Source: Taklimakanibacter sp050251035
GTDB lineage: Bacteria; Pseudomonadota; Alphaproteobacteria; Rhizobiales; Aestuariivirgaceae
Direction of reading: 5' to 3'
DNA length: 64,000 bases
Assembly: GCA_050251035.1 (NCBI GenBank)
Contig: JBFWNN010000018.1
Location: 23,516-87,515, forward strand
The notes under the pieces were generated by a model. That model did not search any database. It saw nothing but the letters and a program-made list of their open reading frames with translations, and was not told the origin of the DNA. Below are positions 10,273 through 18,548 of the stretch, in pieces. Every line of letters begins with the position of its first letter. Position 1 is the first letter of the stretch. The position numbers and the translations under genes are program-made.

Positions 10273-10445
10273 TGGACTGCACCCCGTGGGTGAGACAGGC
10301 TAATTGAGTGACACGGCTTTCGAAGGAGGAAGCGTGTCGAAGCGAATGCAGCGATCATTTTCGACGGAGTTCAAGGCTCGCGCCGTGTCGCGGATGGAGG
10401 CCGGCGAGCCGATTGTGGCACTGGCGGTCGAGTTCGGGGTTCGGC
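10273..10445 (+). mobile_element. Truncated IS3-family insertion sequence remnant
   Basis: Starts with TGGACTGCACCCCGTGGGTG and then AGACAGG, which resembles the left terminal repeat of IS3-family elements. A GTG-started frame at 10334 with a good upstream AAGGAGGA gives the N-terminus of an OrfA helix-turn-helix protein (RSFSTEFKARAVSRMEAGEP and then an AVEFGVRR ending). Homology stops at about 10445, where the sequence runs into the 3' end of the HAD gene. No orfB, no right end and no target duplication are visible. The element is a 5' fragment and cannot move by itself. Confidence 0.65.
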
Positions 10446-10465
10446 GCCCAGATCCGTCAGACTGA
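10334..10465 (+). pseudogene. OrfA-like transposase fragment (43 codons)
   Basis: Only the first ~38 codons match the IS3/IS911 OrfA helix-turn-helix pattern. The frame then reads a few host codons and stops at 10463-10465, inside the end of the oppositely oriented HAD gene. Intact OrfA proteins are around 90-110 residues, so more than half is missing. Too short to retain transposase activity. Confidence 0.6.
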
Positions 10466-11077
10466 AAAGCCGAGCCCGCGCAGGTCGCGCGCCAGCGCCT
10501 CGGGCGAGGTGAAATGCAAGGCCTGCATGCCGGCGGCGCGGGCGCCCTCGACATTGTGCAGGCTGTCGTCGACGAACACCGCCGTCTCCGGCGCAACCCC
10601 GTAGCGGGTGAAGAACAGCTCGAAGATCGCGCGGTCCGGCTTCAACAGGCCCTCATCGCCCGACACCACGATGCCGTCGAAACTGTTGAGGAAGTCGAAG
10701 CGCCGTTGCGATTCGCGAAACTTGTCCTGGTTCCAGTTGGTGATGGCATAGACCGGCACCTTGCCATCCTTCAGCTTCGCGAGGATGGCGACGGTGCCGT
10801 GGATGGGGCCTGAGATCGTCTCGTGCCACTCTTCGTCGAAGGCGCGGATCATCGGATGCCATTCCGGCGGGTGCTCCTTGACGAGAAGCTCGACCGCCTC
10901 GCTGAAGCTCCGGCCGCGGTCCTGCTCGACGTTCCAGGCGGGCGTGCAGACGGTCTTGAGGAACCATTCCATCTCGTCCTCGCGGCCGGCGAAATATCGG
11001 CGGTAGAGATTGCGCGGATCCCAGGCGACGAGGACATTGCCGATATCGAAGACGACGGTGGTCGGGGCTCGGGTCAT
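10457..11077 (-). CDS. HAD superfamily hydrolase (phosphatase, YihX-like)
   Basis: 206 residues. Motif I is FDIGNVLVAWD: the nucleophile Asp is present, but the usual second Asp (D-x-D) is Gly, as in the DxGN(V/I) class that includes E. coli YihX, a glucose-1-phosphate phosphatase. Motif II is the T in AITNWN, motif III a Lys in GLLKPDRAIF, and motif IV is FVDDS. The ATG at 11077 overlaps the der stop as ATGA, so the gene is translationally coupled to der. Its 3' end abuts the IS remnant, but the protein looks full length (C-terminal RDLRGLGFSV). Confidence 0.85.
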   Translation of the reverse strand: MTRAPTTVVFDIGNVLVAWDPRNLYRRYFAGREDEMEWFLKTVCTPAWNVEQDRGRSFSEAVELLVKEHPPEWHPMIRAFDEEWHETISGPIHGTVAILAKLKDGKVPVYAITNWNQDKFRESQRRFDFLNSFDGIVVSGDEGLLKPDRAIFELFFTRYGVAPETAVFVDDSLHNVEGARAAGMQALHFTSPEALARDLRGLGFSV

Positions 11078-12429
11078 TTCCTGTCCTTGTCGAAGGGATT
11101 GCGGCCGCCGCGCCGGTTGAAGCGCAAGGGCGTGCCCCACAGGTCGAAATGCTCCCGGAGGCCGTTCATCAGGTAGCGGACATAGCTTTCCGGCAGGTTG
11201 TCGAGCTGGTTGCCGAACAGCGAGAAGGTCGGCGGCCTGGCGCTGACCTGCGTCGCATATCTGATCTTGATGCGCCGGCCCGAGGGGGCGGGCGGCGGGT
11301 TGCGCTCCAGCATGCTCTCGAGCCAGCGATTGAGCTGGCCCGTCGAGATGCGGGAGTTCCATTTCTCGGCGGCGGCGAAGACCGCTTCCATCAGCTTGTC
11401 CAGGCCCTTCTCCTGTTGGGCGGAGACCGGGACGATGGTGACGCCCCTGATCTCGGGAAGGATCTCGGCCATGTCCTCCTTCACGTCCTTGAGCCGCTTC
11501 TGCTTGTCCTCGACCATGTCCCATTTCGACAGCGCGATGACGACGGCCCTGCCCTCCCTGGCGGCGAGGTCGGCGAGGGTGAGGTCCTGGCGCTCGATCT
11601 CGAGCGCGGCGTCGATCAGCACGATGACCGCATCGGCGAAGCGTATGGCGCGCAGGCCGTCCGCCACCGCGAGCTTCTCGACCTTCTGGTTCACGCGCGA
11701 CTTGCGCCGGATGCCGGCGGTGTCCCACAGCGTCACCGGCTTGCCGCGCCACGCCCAGTCGATGGCGATGGCGTCGCGGGTGATGCCGGCCTCGGGCCCG
11801 GTCAGCACGCGGTCAGCGCCGAGGAGCGCATTGACCAAAGTCGACTTGCCGGCATTGGGCTGGCCGATGACGGCGAGCTTGAGCGGCCGGTTCTCGGCCG
11901 CGGCGTCCGCATCTTCGCCCTCGGTCGCTTCGTCGCCTTTCACATAGGGGACGAGCGCGTCATAGAGCGCATCCATGCCTTCGCCATGCTCGGCCGAGAC
12001 GGCGATCGGATCGCCGAGGCCCAAGGCATAGGCTTCGAGCACGCCCGCCTCGCCGGCGCGGCCTTCCGACTTGTTGGCGAGGACCAGCACCGGCTTGCCG
12101 TGGCGCCTGAACTTGCCGGCGAATTCGCGATCGACCGGCGTCACGCCGGCGCGCGCGTCGATGACGAAGAGGCAGACATCGGCATCGGCGATCGCCGCTT
12201 CCGACTGGGCGCTCATGCGGTCCTCGAGGCTGCCGCGCGGAGCGGCATCGAGGCCGGCCGTGTCGAAGAGGCGGAAGGTCAGATCGGCAAGGCGGCCCTC
12301 GCCCTCGCGGCGGTCGCGGGTGACGCCCGGCTGGTCGTCGACCAGCGCCAGCTTGCGGCCGACCAGCCGGTTGAACAGGGTCGACTTGCCGACATTCGGC
12401 CGGCCGAGGATCGCGACTTTGGCGGTCAT
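11074..12429 (-). CDS. der: Ribosome biogenesis GTPase Der (EngA)
   Basis: 451 residues with two consecutive TrmE-Era-EngA-type GTPase domains and a C-terminal KH-like domain, an arrangement unique to Der. G1 motifs are GRPNVGKS at 9-16 and GQPNAGKS at 189-196. DTAG (G3) is seen in both domains. G4 is NKSE at 119-122 and SKWD in the second domain. Essential for 50S subunit maturation. Lies 9 nt after bamB and overlaps the HAD gene by 4 nt. The order YfgM-like, bamB, der matches E. coli and many alphaproteobacteria. Confidence 0.97.
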   Translation of the reverse strand: MTAKVAILGRPNVGKSTLFNRLVGRKLALVDDQPGVTRDRREGEGRLADLTFRLFDTAGLDAAPRGSLEDRMSAQSEAAIADADVCLFVIDARAGVTPVDREFAGKFRRHGKPVLVLANKSEGRAGEAGVLEAYALGLGDPIAVSAEHGEGMDALYDALVPYVKGDEATEGEDADAAAENRPLKLAVIGQPNAGKSTLVNALLGADRVLTGPEAGITRDAIAIDWAWRGKPVTLWDTAGIRRKSRVNQKVEKLAVADGLRAIRFADAVIVLIDAALEIERQDLTLADLAAREGRAVVIALSKWDMVEDKQKRLKDVKEDMAEILPEIRGVTIVPVSAQQEKGLDKLMEAVFAAAEKWNSRISTGQLNRWLESMLERNPPPAPSGRRIKIRYATQVSARPPTFSLFGNQLDNLPESYVRYLMNGLREHFDLWGTPLRFNRRGGRNPFDKDRK

Positions 12430-12438
12430 TGCGCAGGA

Positions 12439-13746
12439 TTAGCGCAGAGCGATCAGCTCTGCATCATCCGAAAGCAGATAGACCGTGCCGTTGGCGATGA
12501 CGGGCGCGATATAGAACGCCTCGGCGATCTTCGTGGTGTTGTAGATTTCGCCGGTCTGGGCGGAGATGCTGGCGAGCTGGCCGTCGGAGCTGACGGCGAG
12601 CAGCCGGCCACCGCCGAGGACCGGTCCGGCCCAGACTTTGCCCGGCAGCTCCTTGCTCCAGCGCACGCCGCCGGTGCGGCGCGACAGCGCCATCAGGGTC
12701 TTGCCGTTGACGATGACGAAGACATGATCGCCCGCGATCCACGGCGTCTGCGAGCCGGAGAGGTCGCGCGTCCATTGCCGTTCGCCGCTGTTCAGGGCGA
12801 ACGCGGCCATGCGGCCGGCATTGGAGATGGCGATGACCTGGTTGCCGTCGATGACGGGGCGCCCCGCGACGCTGCCGATATTGGTGGCGGTGGCGGTCGG
12901 ATCGCTCGAGGTCAGGGCGTCGCTCCAGGCCTCGAGGCCGTCGCTCGCGGTAAAGGCGGTGATCTCGCCGGCGGTGGTCGGGATCACGACGAAGCCCTGC
13001 GCCACGGCCGGGCTCGGGCTCGAGGCTATGGTGGCGCGCCCGCCGGTGCCCTGATATTTCCACAGCTCGCCGCCGTCGCTGGCCCGGAGCGCGAACACCT
13101 CGTTGCTCGAGCCGGTGAAATAGATCGCGCCATTGGCGACCGTGGGCGCGGCGCGCACCGGGGCGCCCAGCTTCTTGCGCCATTGGATGGCGCCGGTCGA
13201 GGCATCGAGCGCCAGCGCCTCGCCGAAGACCGACGTCGCATAGACGCGCTGCCCGTCGGAGGCGAGGCCGCCGCCGAAGGCGCGCGTGCTCTTGCCTTCG
13301 GGGATCAGCGAGACGCGCCAGAGCTGGCCGCCGCCCGAAGTGCGGATCGCCGTCACGTTGCTGCGCGAGTCGAGGACATAGGCAACGCCGCCCACGACGA
13401 TCGGGCTCGCGACGATGCGGCCCTCGCCAGTGGTGCCCTCTCCGGCATTGGCGGCCCAGGCGCGCGACAGCGTGGCGCCGGCCGAGAGATTGCCGAAGGA
13501 ATTGGTCGCCTGGCCGCCCGGCTGCGCCCAGCTCGAATTGGTTTCGGCCGTCGGGATGATGATCGGCTCGCTCGACGTCTCGTTCAGGCTGGCGGACTGG
13601 TCATTCGAGGAGAGCACGCTTTCGCGCTTGCCCGGCAGGATCACGTCCTTCTCGCCGGTCACGCCTTCGAGCAGCTTCGATGCCGAGCCGCAGCCCGTCA
13701 GGATGAGAGAGGTCGCCAGGATCGGCCAGAGCCGGTGGATTCGCAT
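12439..13746 (-). CDS. bamB: Outer membrane assembly lipoprotein BamB
   Basis: 435 residues. The N-terminus carries a lipoprotein signal with lipobox L-T-G-C and the acylated Cys at residue 19. The remainder is a PQQ-like beta-propeller with repeated A-x-D-x-x-x-G-x-x-x-W units (for example LDASTGAIQWRKKLG, LRASDGGELWKYQG, LNSGERQWTRDLSG, LSRRTGGVRWSKEL). BamB is a lipoprotein partner of BamA in beta-barrel insertion. It is flanked by the YfgM-like gene upstream and der downstream, the conserved order. Confidence 0.92.
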   Translation of the reverse strand: MRIHRLWPILATSLILTGCGSASKLLEGVTGEKDVILPGKRESVLSSNDQSASLNETSSEPIIIPTAETNSSWAQPGGQATNSFGNLSAGATLSRAWAANAGEGTTGEGRIVASPIVVGGVAYVLDSRSNVTAIRTSGGGQLWRVSLIPEGKSTRAFGGGLASDGQRVYATSVFGEALALDASTGAIQWRKKLGAPVRAAPTVANGAIYFTGSSNEVFALRASDGGELWKYQGTGGRATIASSPSPAVAQGFVVIPTTAGEITAFTASDGLEAWSDALTSSDPTATATNIGSVAGRPVIDGNQVIAISNAGRMAAFALNSGERQWTRDLSGSQTPWIAGDHVFVIVNGKTLMALSRRTGGVRWSKELPGKVWAGPVLGGGRLLAVSSDGQLASISAQTGEIYNTTKIAEAFYIAPVIANGTVYLLSDDAELIALR

Positions 13747-13810
13747 GATCGGCGTCGTTCCTTTTCCGCATGAATCTCACCGGCAAGCCGGGCGGATTCA
13801 GGGCCATGTC

Positions 13811-14470
13811 CTACTTTTTCGCACTCAGCAGAGGCGTGATCACTTCCAGCAGCGTCTGCGCGCGCTGGCGCAGTTCCAAGGCTACGCCCTGATCGGCTAT
13901 GATCGCGTTAAGATAACGGTCGGCCATGGCGTAGTCCCCGGTCCGATAGGCGGCGAGCGCGAATATCTCGCGAGCGAGGCCGCGCCAGGAGCTCTGCTCG
14001 TTGTCGAACGCGCCCAGCCGGCTGATGAGCTCGGCCGGCGCCAGCTTGTCGACCAGGGCATAGCCCGCCCGCACCCGCGCCAGGTCGCGCAAGGCCTGTC
14101 CGGCGCCTTGATCATTGGCCAAGGCGTCATAGGCGGCGACCGCCTCGTCCGTCTTGCCCTGACCGTCGAGCGCCTCCGCATTGCGCAAATTCGCGAGCCT
14201 GGCATAGCCGCCATGCTCGATCGCGGCGAATGCCGCCGCAGCGTCGGCGGACTTGCCCTCTTCGAGCATCTTCACCGCCGCGGCGAAGACCTTCGCGGCC
14301 TTTTCCGACTGGCTCACCTGCCAATATTGCCAGCCCTTGAAGCCGGCGACGACGAGCACGACCGCGACCGCCATGGCGGTGAAATAGTTGCCGTACTGCT
14401 TCCAGATCTTCTTGTAGTGTTCCTGGCGGACTTCCTCGTCCACTTCTCTGAACAGCGATTCATCGCTCAC
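13811..14470 (-). CDS. YfgM-like single-span protein with TPR-type periplasmic domain
   Basis: 219 residues: ~25 charged cytoplasmic residues ending in KKIWKQYG, one transmembrane helix (about 28-47), then an alpha-helical Ala-rich region with tetratricopeptide-like helices (KAAKVFAAAVKMLEEGKSA and similar). This matches the YfgM/DUF2133 family, a SecYEG-associated periplasmic chaperone adaptor in E. coli. It is upstream of bamB (64-nt gap) in the conserved gene order. The RcsB-related regulatory role known in E. coli should not be assumed here. Confidence 0.85.
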   Translation of the reverse strand: MSDESLFREVDEEVRQEHYKKIWKQYGNYFTAMAVAVVLVVAGFKGWQYWQVSQSEKAAKVFAAAVKMLEEGKSADAAAAFAAIEHGGYARLANLRNAEALDGQGKTDEAVAAYDALANDQGAGQALRDLARVRAGYALVDKLAPAELISRLGAFDNEQSSWRGLAREIFALAAYRTGDYAMADRYLNAIIADQGVALELRQRAQTLLEVITPLLSAKK

Positions 14471-14550
14471 TGCATTGGCTCCGCGCTCGGGTTCTTTAAA
14501 GCTTTGATGGAGCTGCTAATTTAGCCGAACGGCCAAATCAAGGCAAAACC

Positions 14551-15915
14551 TTACGCAGCCACCTCGAAAGCGGTGATCAGGCCCGAATCGAGCCTCTCGG
14601 CTATGGTGCTCTGGATGCCCCATTTTCCGGGATTGTCGGCCACGAAGCCCAGTTTCGCCCGGGTGCCGGCCGGGATCACCGCCGTGTCGCGCCAGGGCCG
14701 GGGCTGATCCTCGATGACCCGCCAGACATGGCCATGGATATGGAGCGGCTGGTCGAATTTGGTCCGGTTGTCGACGTCGAGGACCACGCTCTCCCCCTGG
14801 GTGAAGCTTTCCCACGGCTCGGCGGCAAGGCCTGCCGTACCGTTGATCGCCCAGGCCATGCCTTTTTCGAGCAACGCCCTGAGGTCGAGCTTTTCCCCGT
14901 TATAGACAGCCCCGGCCATGCCGCCCTTCTCGCCGCCCTCCAGGGTCAAGGGGACGGTCCGCGCCTTGGCCATGTCAAAGGCGGTCGAAACGGGATTGGG
15001 CGGCAAGGCGAAATTGTCCGGGAGTGCAACCGGAGCGGCAGCGCCGGCGCGGTCGAGATAGGCCGCTTCGATGATGTCCTCGAACAGGTTGACGGCGAGG
15101 ACCAGGCTCTCCTCACCCTCGCCCACCAGGAGGTCGCTGCGCTGTCCGGGCGCCAGGATCAGGCCCTGGGGGCCCAATTGGCGAGGCGGGACAGGCTGGC
15201 CGTCCTCGGCGATGACCAGGGGGTCGGCGCCCTTGAACACGATGGCCATGGTGCGGACATTGGCGGCATTGAGGATGCGCAGCCTGAGCAAGCCCGCCGG
15301 GCCTTTGATAGTCGGGCGATAGGCGCCGTTCACGGTGAACCAGTTGCCGAGGCGGCCCTGCGCGATCGCGTCTTCCAGGTTGCCGAAGGTTTGGGTGTCG
15401 AGCTGCCCGTCGTCGGTCAGCAGCCAGTCGTCGAAAACCAGTGGGATCTCGGCGAACTTTTCGGGAAGCGCCCGCTCCTCGACCACCATCAGCGCAGAGA
15501 GGCCCATTTCCCGCTGGCGCGAGACGTCGGCGACCGGCGACAGCCAGAATGTCCCCGCATCGGGCGGGGTGAAGACGCAATCGAACGCATTGTCCTTGCC
15601 GGGCGCCACGCTGATGCTCATGAGCTCGGAGGGGCCGCGCAGGCCGTACCAGTGCAAGGCGACGGGACGGTCGAGCTCGTTGACGAAGCGCGTCTTGAAT
15701 GCCTCGCCCTGCCTGGCGTGCAAAACGGGCGGCGGCCAGGCGCCGGACAGGCTCTGCAGCCGCGTCGCCGGCGTGTCCCCTTCCATGAGCTGGGCCGATA
15801 CGGGACGCATGGTGAGGAGCGTGAAGCCGTCTTCGGCGACTTCAGCCGAAAGCCGGCCGGGCATCGCCGCCAATGCCATGCCGCCGGCCATGAAGGAGCG
15901 CCGCGAGAGGATCAT
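14551..15915 (-). CDS. Multicopper-oxidase-fold protein lacking copper ligands
   Basis: 454 residues from the ATG at 15915; another ATG lies 12 nt upstream. A Tat signal (S-R-R-S-F at residues 4-8 followed by a hydrophobic segment) directs the protein to the periplasm. Three cupredoxin domains are recognisable, but the copper motifs are eroded. The HWHG site reads H-W-Y-G. The WxHSH site reads W-L-S-P-V. In the third site (QPLHIHGHVW) the first His of HPxHxH is gone. The final HCHxxxHxxxGM block is replaced by QSTIAERLDSGL, which has no His or Cys. E. coli FtsP/SufI is a precedent for a copper-free member. The role is probably structural or in the envelope, not oxidase. Confidence 0.85.
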   Translation of the reverse strand: MILSRRSFMAGGMALAAMPGRLSAEVAEDGFTLLTMRPVSAQLMEGDTPATRLQSLSGAWPPPVLHARQGEAFKTRFVNELDRPVALHWYGLRGPSELMSISVAPGKDNAFDCVFTPPDAGTFWLSPVADVSRQREMGLSALMVVEERALPEKFAEIPLVFDDWLLTDDGQLDTQTFGNLEDAIAQGRLGNWFTVNGAYRPTIKGPAGLLRLRILNAANVRTMAIVFKGADPLVIAEDGQPVPPRQLGPQGLILAPGQRSDLLVGEGEESLVLAVNLFEDIIEAAYLDRAGAAAPVALPDNFALPPNPVSTAFDMAKARTVPLTLEGGEKGGMAGAVYNGEKLDLRALLEKGMAWAINGTAGLAAEPWESFTQGESVVLDVDNRTKFDQPLHIHGHVWRVIEDQPRPWRDTAVIPAGTRAKLGFVADNPGKWGIQSTIAERLDSGLITAFEVAA

Positions 15916-16001
15916 CGATCGTCCCAATCCGATTCGAGGATGTTATAGCAAGCCGCGGCGACAATGACTGCGGATTGTTTCAATCCCAAGGCGGGTGGAG
16001 T

Positions 16002-16820
16002 CTAGTCCTTGACCTCGTAGGTGTTGGCAGGCGCCGGGAAGCTCCGTGCACGGACTTCCGTCGCATAGGAGCCGATGGCCTTTTCGATGGCCTTGCCGAC
16101 CTCGCCGAACTCGCGCACGAATTTCGGCACCCGCGGCGACAGACCGAGCATGTCCTCCATCACGAGGATTTGACCGTCGCATCGGGCCGAGGCGCCGATG
16201 CCGATGGTCGGGATCGGGATCGCTTCAGTGATCTTGGCCGCCAGCGGCTCGGCCAGGGCCTCGAGGACGACGCAGAAGGCGCCGGCCTCGGCGACGATGC
16301 GGGCGTCCTCCTCGATCGCCGCCCACTGGTCGCGGGTGCGGCCTTGCGTCTTGAAGCCGCCGAGGACGTTGATCGACTGCGGCGTCAGCCCGATATGGGC
16401 CATGACCGGAATGCCGCGATCGGTGAGGAAGCGGATGGTCTCGCCCATGCGCCGGCCGCCTTCCAGCTTGATGGCGCCGCACTCGGTCTCCTTGATGACG
16501 CGCGCGGCATTGTGGAAGGCGTGCGCCGGGCTCTCCTCATAGGAGCCGAAGGGCATGTCGACCACGACCAGCGCCCGCTTGGCGCCGCGCATCACGGCGC
16601 GGCCATGCATGATCATGAGATCGAGCGGCACCGGCAGGGTCGATTCGAAGCCGTGCATCACCATGCCGAGGCTGTCGCCGACCAGGAGGAAATCGACATA
16701 TTTGTCGGCGATCGCGGCGGTATGGGCGTGATAGGAGGTCAAGGCGACGATCGGATCGCCGCCCTTGCGCTGGGCGATATCGGGGGCGGAGAGGCGCTTC
16801 TGGACGGTGTGCTGTGACAT
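16002..16820 (-). CDS. panB: 3-methyl-2-oxobutanoate hydroxymethyltransferase PanB
   Basis: 272 residues, a TIM-barrel enzyme of pantothenate/CoA synthesis that transfers a hydroxymethyl group from 5,10-methylene-THF to 2-oxoisovalerate. Family motifs are all present: VALTSYHAHTAAIAD near the start, LLVGDSLGMVMHG (metal-binding Asp), MPFGSYEESP, AIKLEGG, MAHIGLTPQ, and IPTIGIGASARCDGQILV. Normal length. It sits upstream of the cupredoxin gene on the same strand, 86 nt away. panC is not in the window. Confidence 0.96.
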   Translation of the reverse strand: MSQHTVQKRLSAPDIAQRKGGDPIVALTSYHAHTAAIADKYVDFLLVGDSLGMVMHGFESTLPVPLDLMIMHGRAVMRGAKRALVVVDMPFGSYEESPAHAFHNAARVIKETECGAIKLEGGRRMGETIRFLTDRGIPVMAHIGLTPQSINVLGGFKTQGRTRDQWAAIEEDARIVAEAGAFCVVLEALAEPLAAKITEAIPIPTIGIGASARCDGQILVMEDMLGLSPRVPKFVREFGEVGKAIEKAIGSYATEVRARSFPAPANTYEVKD

Positions 16821-16999
16821 GGCGGCAACCTATCGCGGTCACCGGGAGCGGGCAACCCGTTGGTAGGATTGCGGAGCAGCCCTGCATGGGGGACAATCCC
16901 AGGCCGCGCGTACGTCAAGATATCGACCCAAGGGACGGCCAGGCACTGGACGCAAGGCCGCTCCATCCCCATTTAAGGGCCATCCCAACAGGAGCATGG

Positions 17000-17461
17000 A
17001 TGATGAAGACCTACCGGAAGAACCCCGAGGCGCTCTCCTGCCTGACCCCCGAGCAGTACCGGGTCACCCAACAGGACGGCACCGAGCGTCCTTTCGCCAA
17101 TGAATATTGGGATAACAAGAAACCGGGCCTCTATGTCGATGTGGTCTCGGGCGAGCCGCTGTTCGCCTCCGTCGACAAGTTCGAATCGGGCAGCGGCTGG
17201 CCGAGCTTCACCAAGCCGATCGATGCCAGCAACATCGTCGAAAACCGCGACGTGAGCCATGGCATGGTGCGCACCGAGGTGCGCTCGTCGAACGGCGACA
17301 GCCATCTCGGCCATGTGTTCCCCGACGGCCCGCGCGAGGCCGGTGGATTGCGCTACTGCATCAACTCGGCGTCGCTGCGCTTCGTCCCGCTCGCCGAGCT
17401 GGAAAAGGAGGGCTACGGGGAGTACGTCAAGCTGTTTGCCAAGGAAGGAGTCCAAGGATGA
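17000..17461 (+). CDS. msrB: Peptide-methionine (R)-S-oxide reductase MsrB, zinc-free form
   Basis: 153 residues from the ATG at 17000. The second ATG at 17003 has better spacing (8 nt) from the AGGAG at 16990-16994. MsrB core motifs are present: FESGSGWPSF, HLGHVFPDGP, and RYCINSASLRF with the catalytic Cys. The two CxxC zinc pairs of classical MsrB are absent: the positions read VDVVSGEPLF and RSSNGDSHLG. It therefore belongs to the group without structural zinc. The stop overlaps the start of msrA (ATGA), so the two stereospecific reductases are made together. Confidence 0.94.
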   Translation: MMKTYRKNPEALSCLTPEQYRVTQQDGTERPFANEYWDNKKPGLYVDVVSGEPLFASVDKFESGSGWPSFTKPIDASNIVENRDVSHGMVRTEVRSSNGDSHLGHVFPDGPREAGGLRYCINSASLRFVPLAELEKEGYGEYVKLFAKEGVQG

Positions 17462-17976
17462 GCGCCAAAACCGAACGCGCCGTGCTGGCGGGAGGCTGCT
17501 TCTGGGGCATGCAGGACCTTCTGCGCCGCTATCCCGGCGTGATCTCCACCCGGGTCGGATATTCCGGCGGCGATGTGAAGAACGCCACCTATCGCAACCA
17601 TGGCAGCCATGCCGAAGCGATCGAGATCGTCTTCGATCCCGCCAAAACGGATTTCCGCACGATCCTGGAATTCTTCTTCCAGATCCACGATCCGACGACG
17701 CGCGACCGGCAAGGCAACGACATCGGCGCCAGCTACCGCTCGGCGATCTTCTACACGTCGGACGAGCAGCGCAAGGTGGCCGAGGACACGATCGCCGATG
17801 TGAACGCCTCAGGGCTGTGGCCCGGCAAGGTGGTCACCGAGCTCGTCCCCGTCGGCGATTTCTGGGAAGCCGAACCGGTGCACCAGGATTACCTGGAGCG
17901 CTATCCGAACGGCTATACCTGCCACTTCGTCCGCCCGAACTGGAAGCTGCCGCGCCGCTCGAACGCCGCCGCCTGA
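17458..17976 (+). CDS. msrA: Peptide-methionine (S)-S-oxide reductase MsrA
   Basis: 172 residues. The catalytic motif GGCFWG is near residues 12-17, followed by RVGYSGG, HAEAIEIVFDP, FFFQIHDPTT and GASYRSAIF, the standard MsrA signature string. It repairs the S-epimer of methionine sulfoxide and complements MsrB. Overlaps msrB by 4 nt. No second resolving Cys is visible near the C-terminus; it ends in a basic RRSNAAA tail. Cytoplasmic, since no signal peptide is present. Confidence 0.96.
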   Translation: MSAKTERAVLAGGCFWGMQDLLRRYPGVISTRVGYSGGDVKNATYRNHGSHAEAIEIVFDPAKTDFRTILEFFFQIHDPTTRDRQGNDIGASYRSAIFYTSDEQRKVAEDTIADVNASGLWPGKVVTELVPVGDFWEAEPVHQDYLERYPNGYTCHFVRPNWKLPRRSNAAA

Positions 17977-17987
17977 CGGCCTCCACG

Positions 17988-18548
17988 CTATAGGGACAGC
18001 GTCACCACCGGGACACCGGTGAAGAGCGCGTGCAACTGCGCGACGACGCCGTAGAGCGCCACGCCGAACATGACCGAGATCACGTCATGGCCCTGGCGTA
18101 TGACGGTGCTCGGCCGGATGCCGTTGGCCCAGCCCAGCACCAGATGCGCCAGGGCATAGATCAGCATGCCGCCGAACAATATGAGGCTCGCCGCATCGCC
18201 ATTGGCGAAAAGATGGCCGAGCGACCAGAAGACGACGGCCCAGGCGAGCGGGAAGCGCAGAAGCTGGCGCCAGCGGCCGCGGAACAGGAAAATGCCCAGG
18301 CAGAGGAAAGCCAGGAGGACGAGGACGAAGGTCGCGATCCTGCCCCAGCTCGGCGGCTCATAGGCCGGGACGAAGGGCGACATGCGCCAGCCCAAAATGA
18401 TGAGCGCCAGGGGGACGAGCGAGATCAGGCCGAAGCCCGGCCCGTAGAATTTGCCGAAGCTCCGGCGCAGGGCCGCATTCGCCTGGGGCACGGCCAGGGT
18501 GAGATGACAGAGGGCGAAGAGGACGACGCCAAGACCCAGCAGGATCAT
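17988..18548 (-). CDS. NnrU family membrane protein (copy 2)
   Basis: 186 residues with about five or six hydrophobic helices. It matches the NnrU family, linked to nitrite/nitric-oxide reduction in some alphaproteobacteria; its biochemical role is unresolved. The conserved block is WSLGHLFANGDAASLILFGGM with an isolated His and Asn in a helix. It is a tandem relative of the upstream gene (18545-19120) and overlaps it by 4 nt (ATGA), indicating duplication and coupled translation. No nitrite or NO reductase genes are in the window. It ends 11 nt from the convergent msrA stop. Confidence 0.85.
   Translation of the reverse strand: MILLGLGVVLFALCHLTLAVPQANAALRRSFGKFYGPGFGLISLVPLALIILGWRMSPFVPAYEPPSWGRIATFVLVLLAFLCLGIFLFRGRWRQLLRFPLAWAVVFWSLGHLFANGDAASLILFGGMLIYALAHLVLGWANGIRPSTVIRQGHDVISVMFGVALYGVVAQLHALFTGVPVVTLSL

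Larger units (their letters stand above)
9800..10456. other. Gene-poor region between importer and der operon (657 nt)
   Basis: No intact gene is supported. Contents: a third copy of the hairpin repeat (9861-9890), a central stretch around 9960-10260 that is visibly less G+C-rich than its surroundings and includes a tandem ttccctgatat at about 10237-10258, and an IS3-type remnant at the right end. Short frames here have no recognisable domain or ribosome-binding site. Looks like a degraded insertion site. Confidence 0.6.

Noticed and set aside
9902..10282. 126-codon minus-strand frame in the gene-poor stretch
   Set aside because: No start context, no recognisable domain, and it covers a hairpin repeat and the presumed IS end. 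Left as non-coding.
11149..13773. An 874-codon open frame on the plus strand opposite der and bamB
   Set aside because: Antisense shadow of two certain genes; composition is the mirror of G+C-biased coding and no motif is visible.
14728..15948. A 406-codon open frame on the plus strand opposite the cupredoxin gene
   Set aside because: Antisense to a gene with a Tat signal and a recognisable fold; no ribosome-binding site or domain.
16821..16999. Riboswitch before msrB
   Set aside because: The leader shows no recognisable conserved riboswitch core, only a normal Shine-Dalgarno near 16990.
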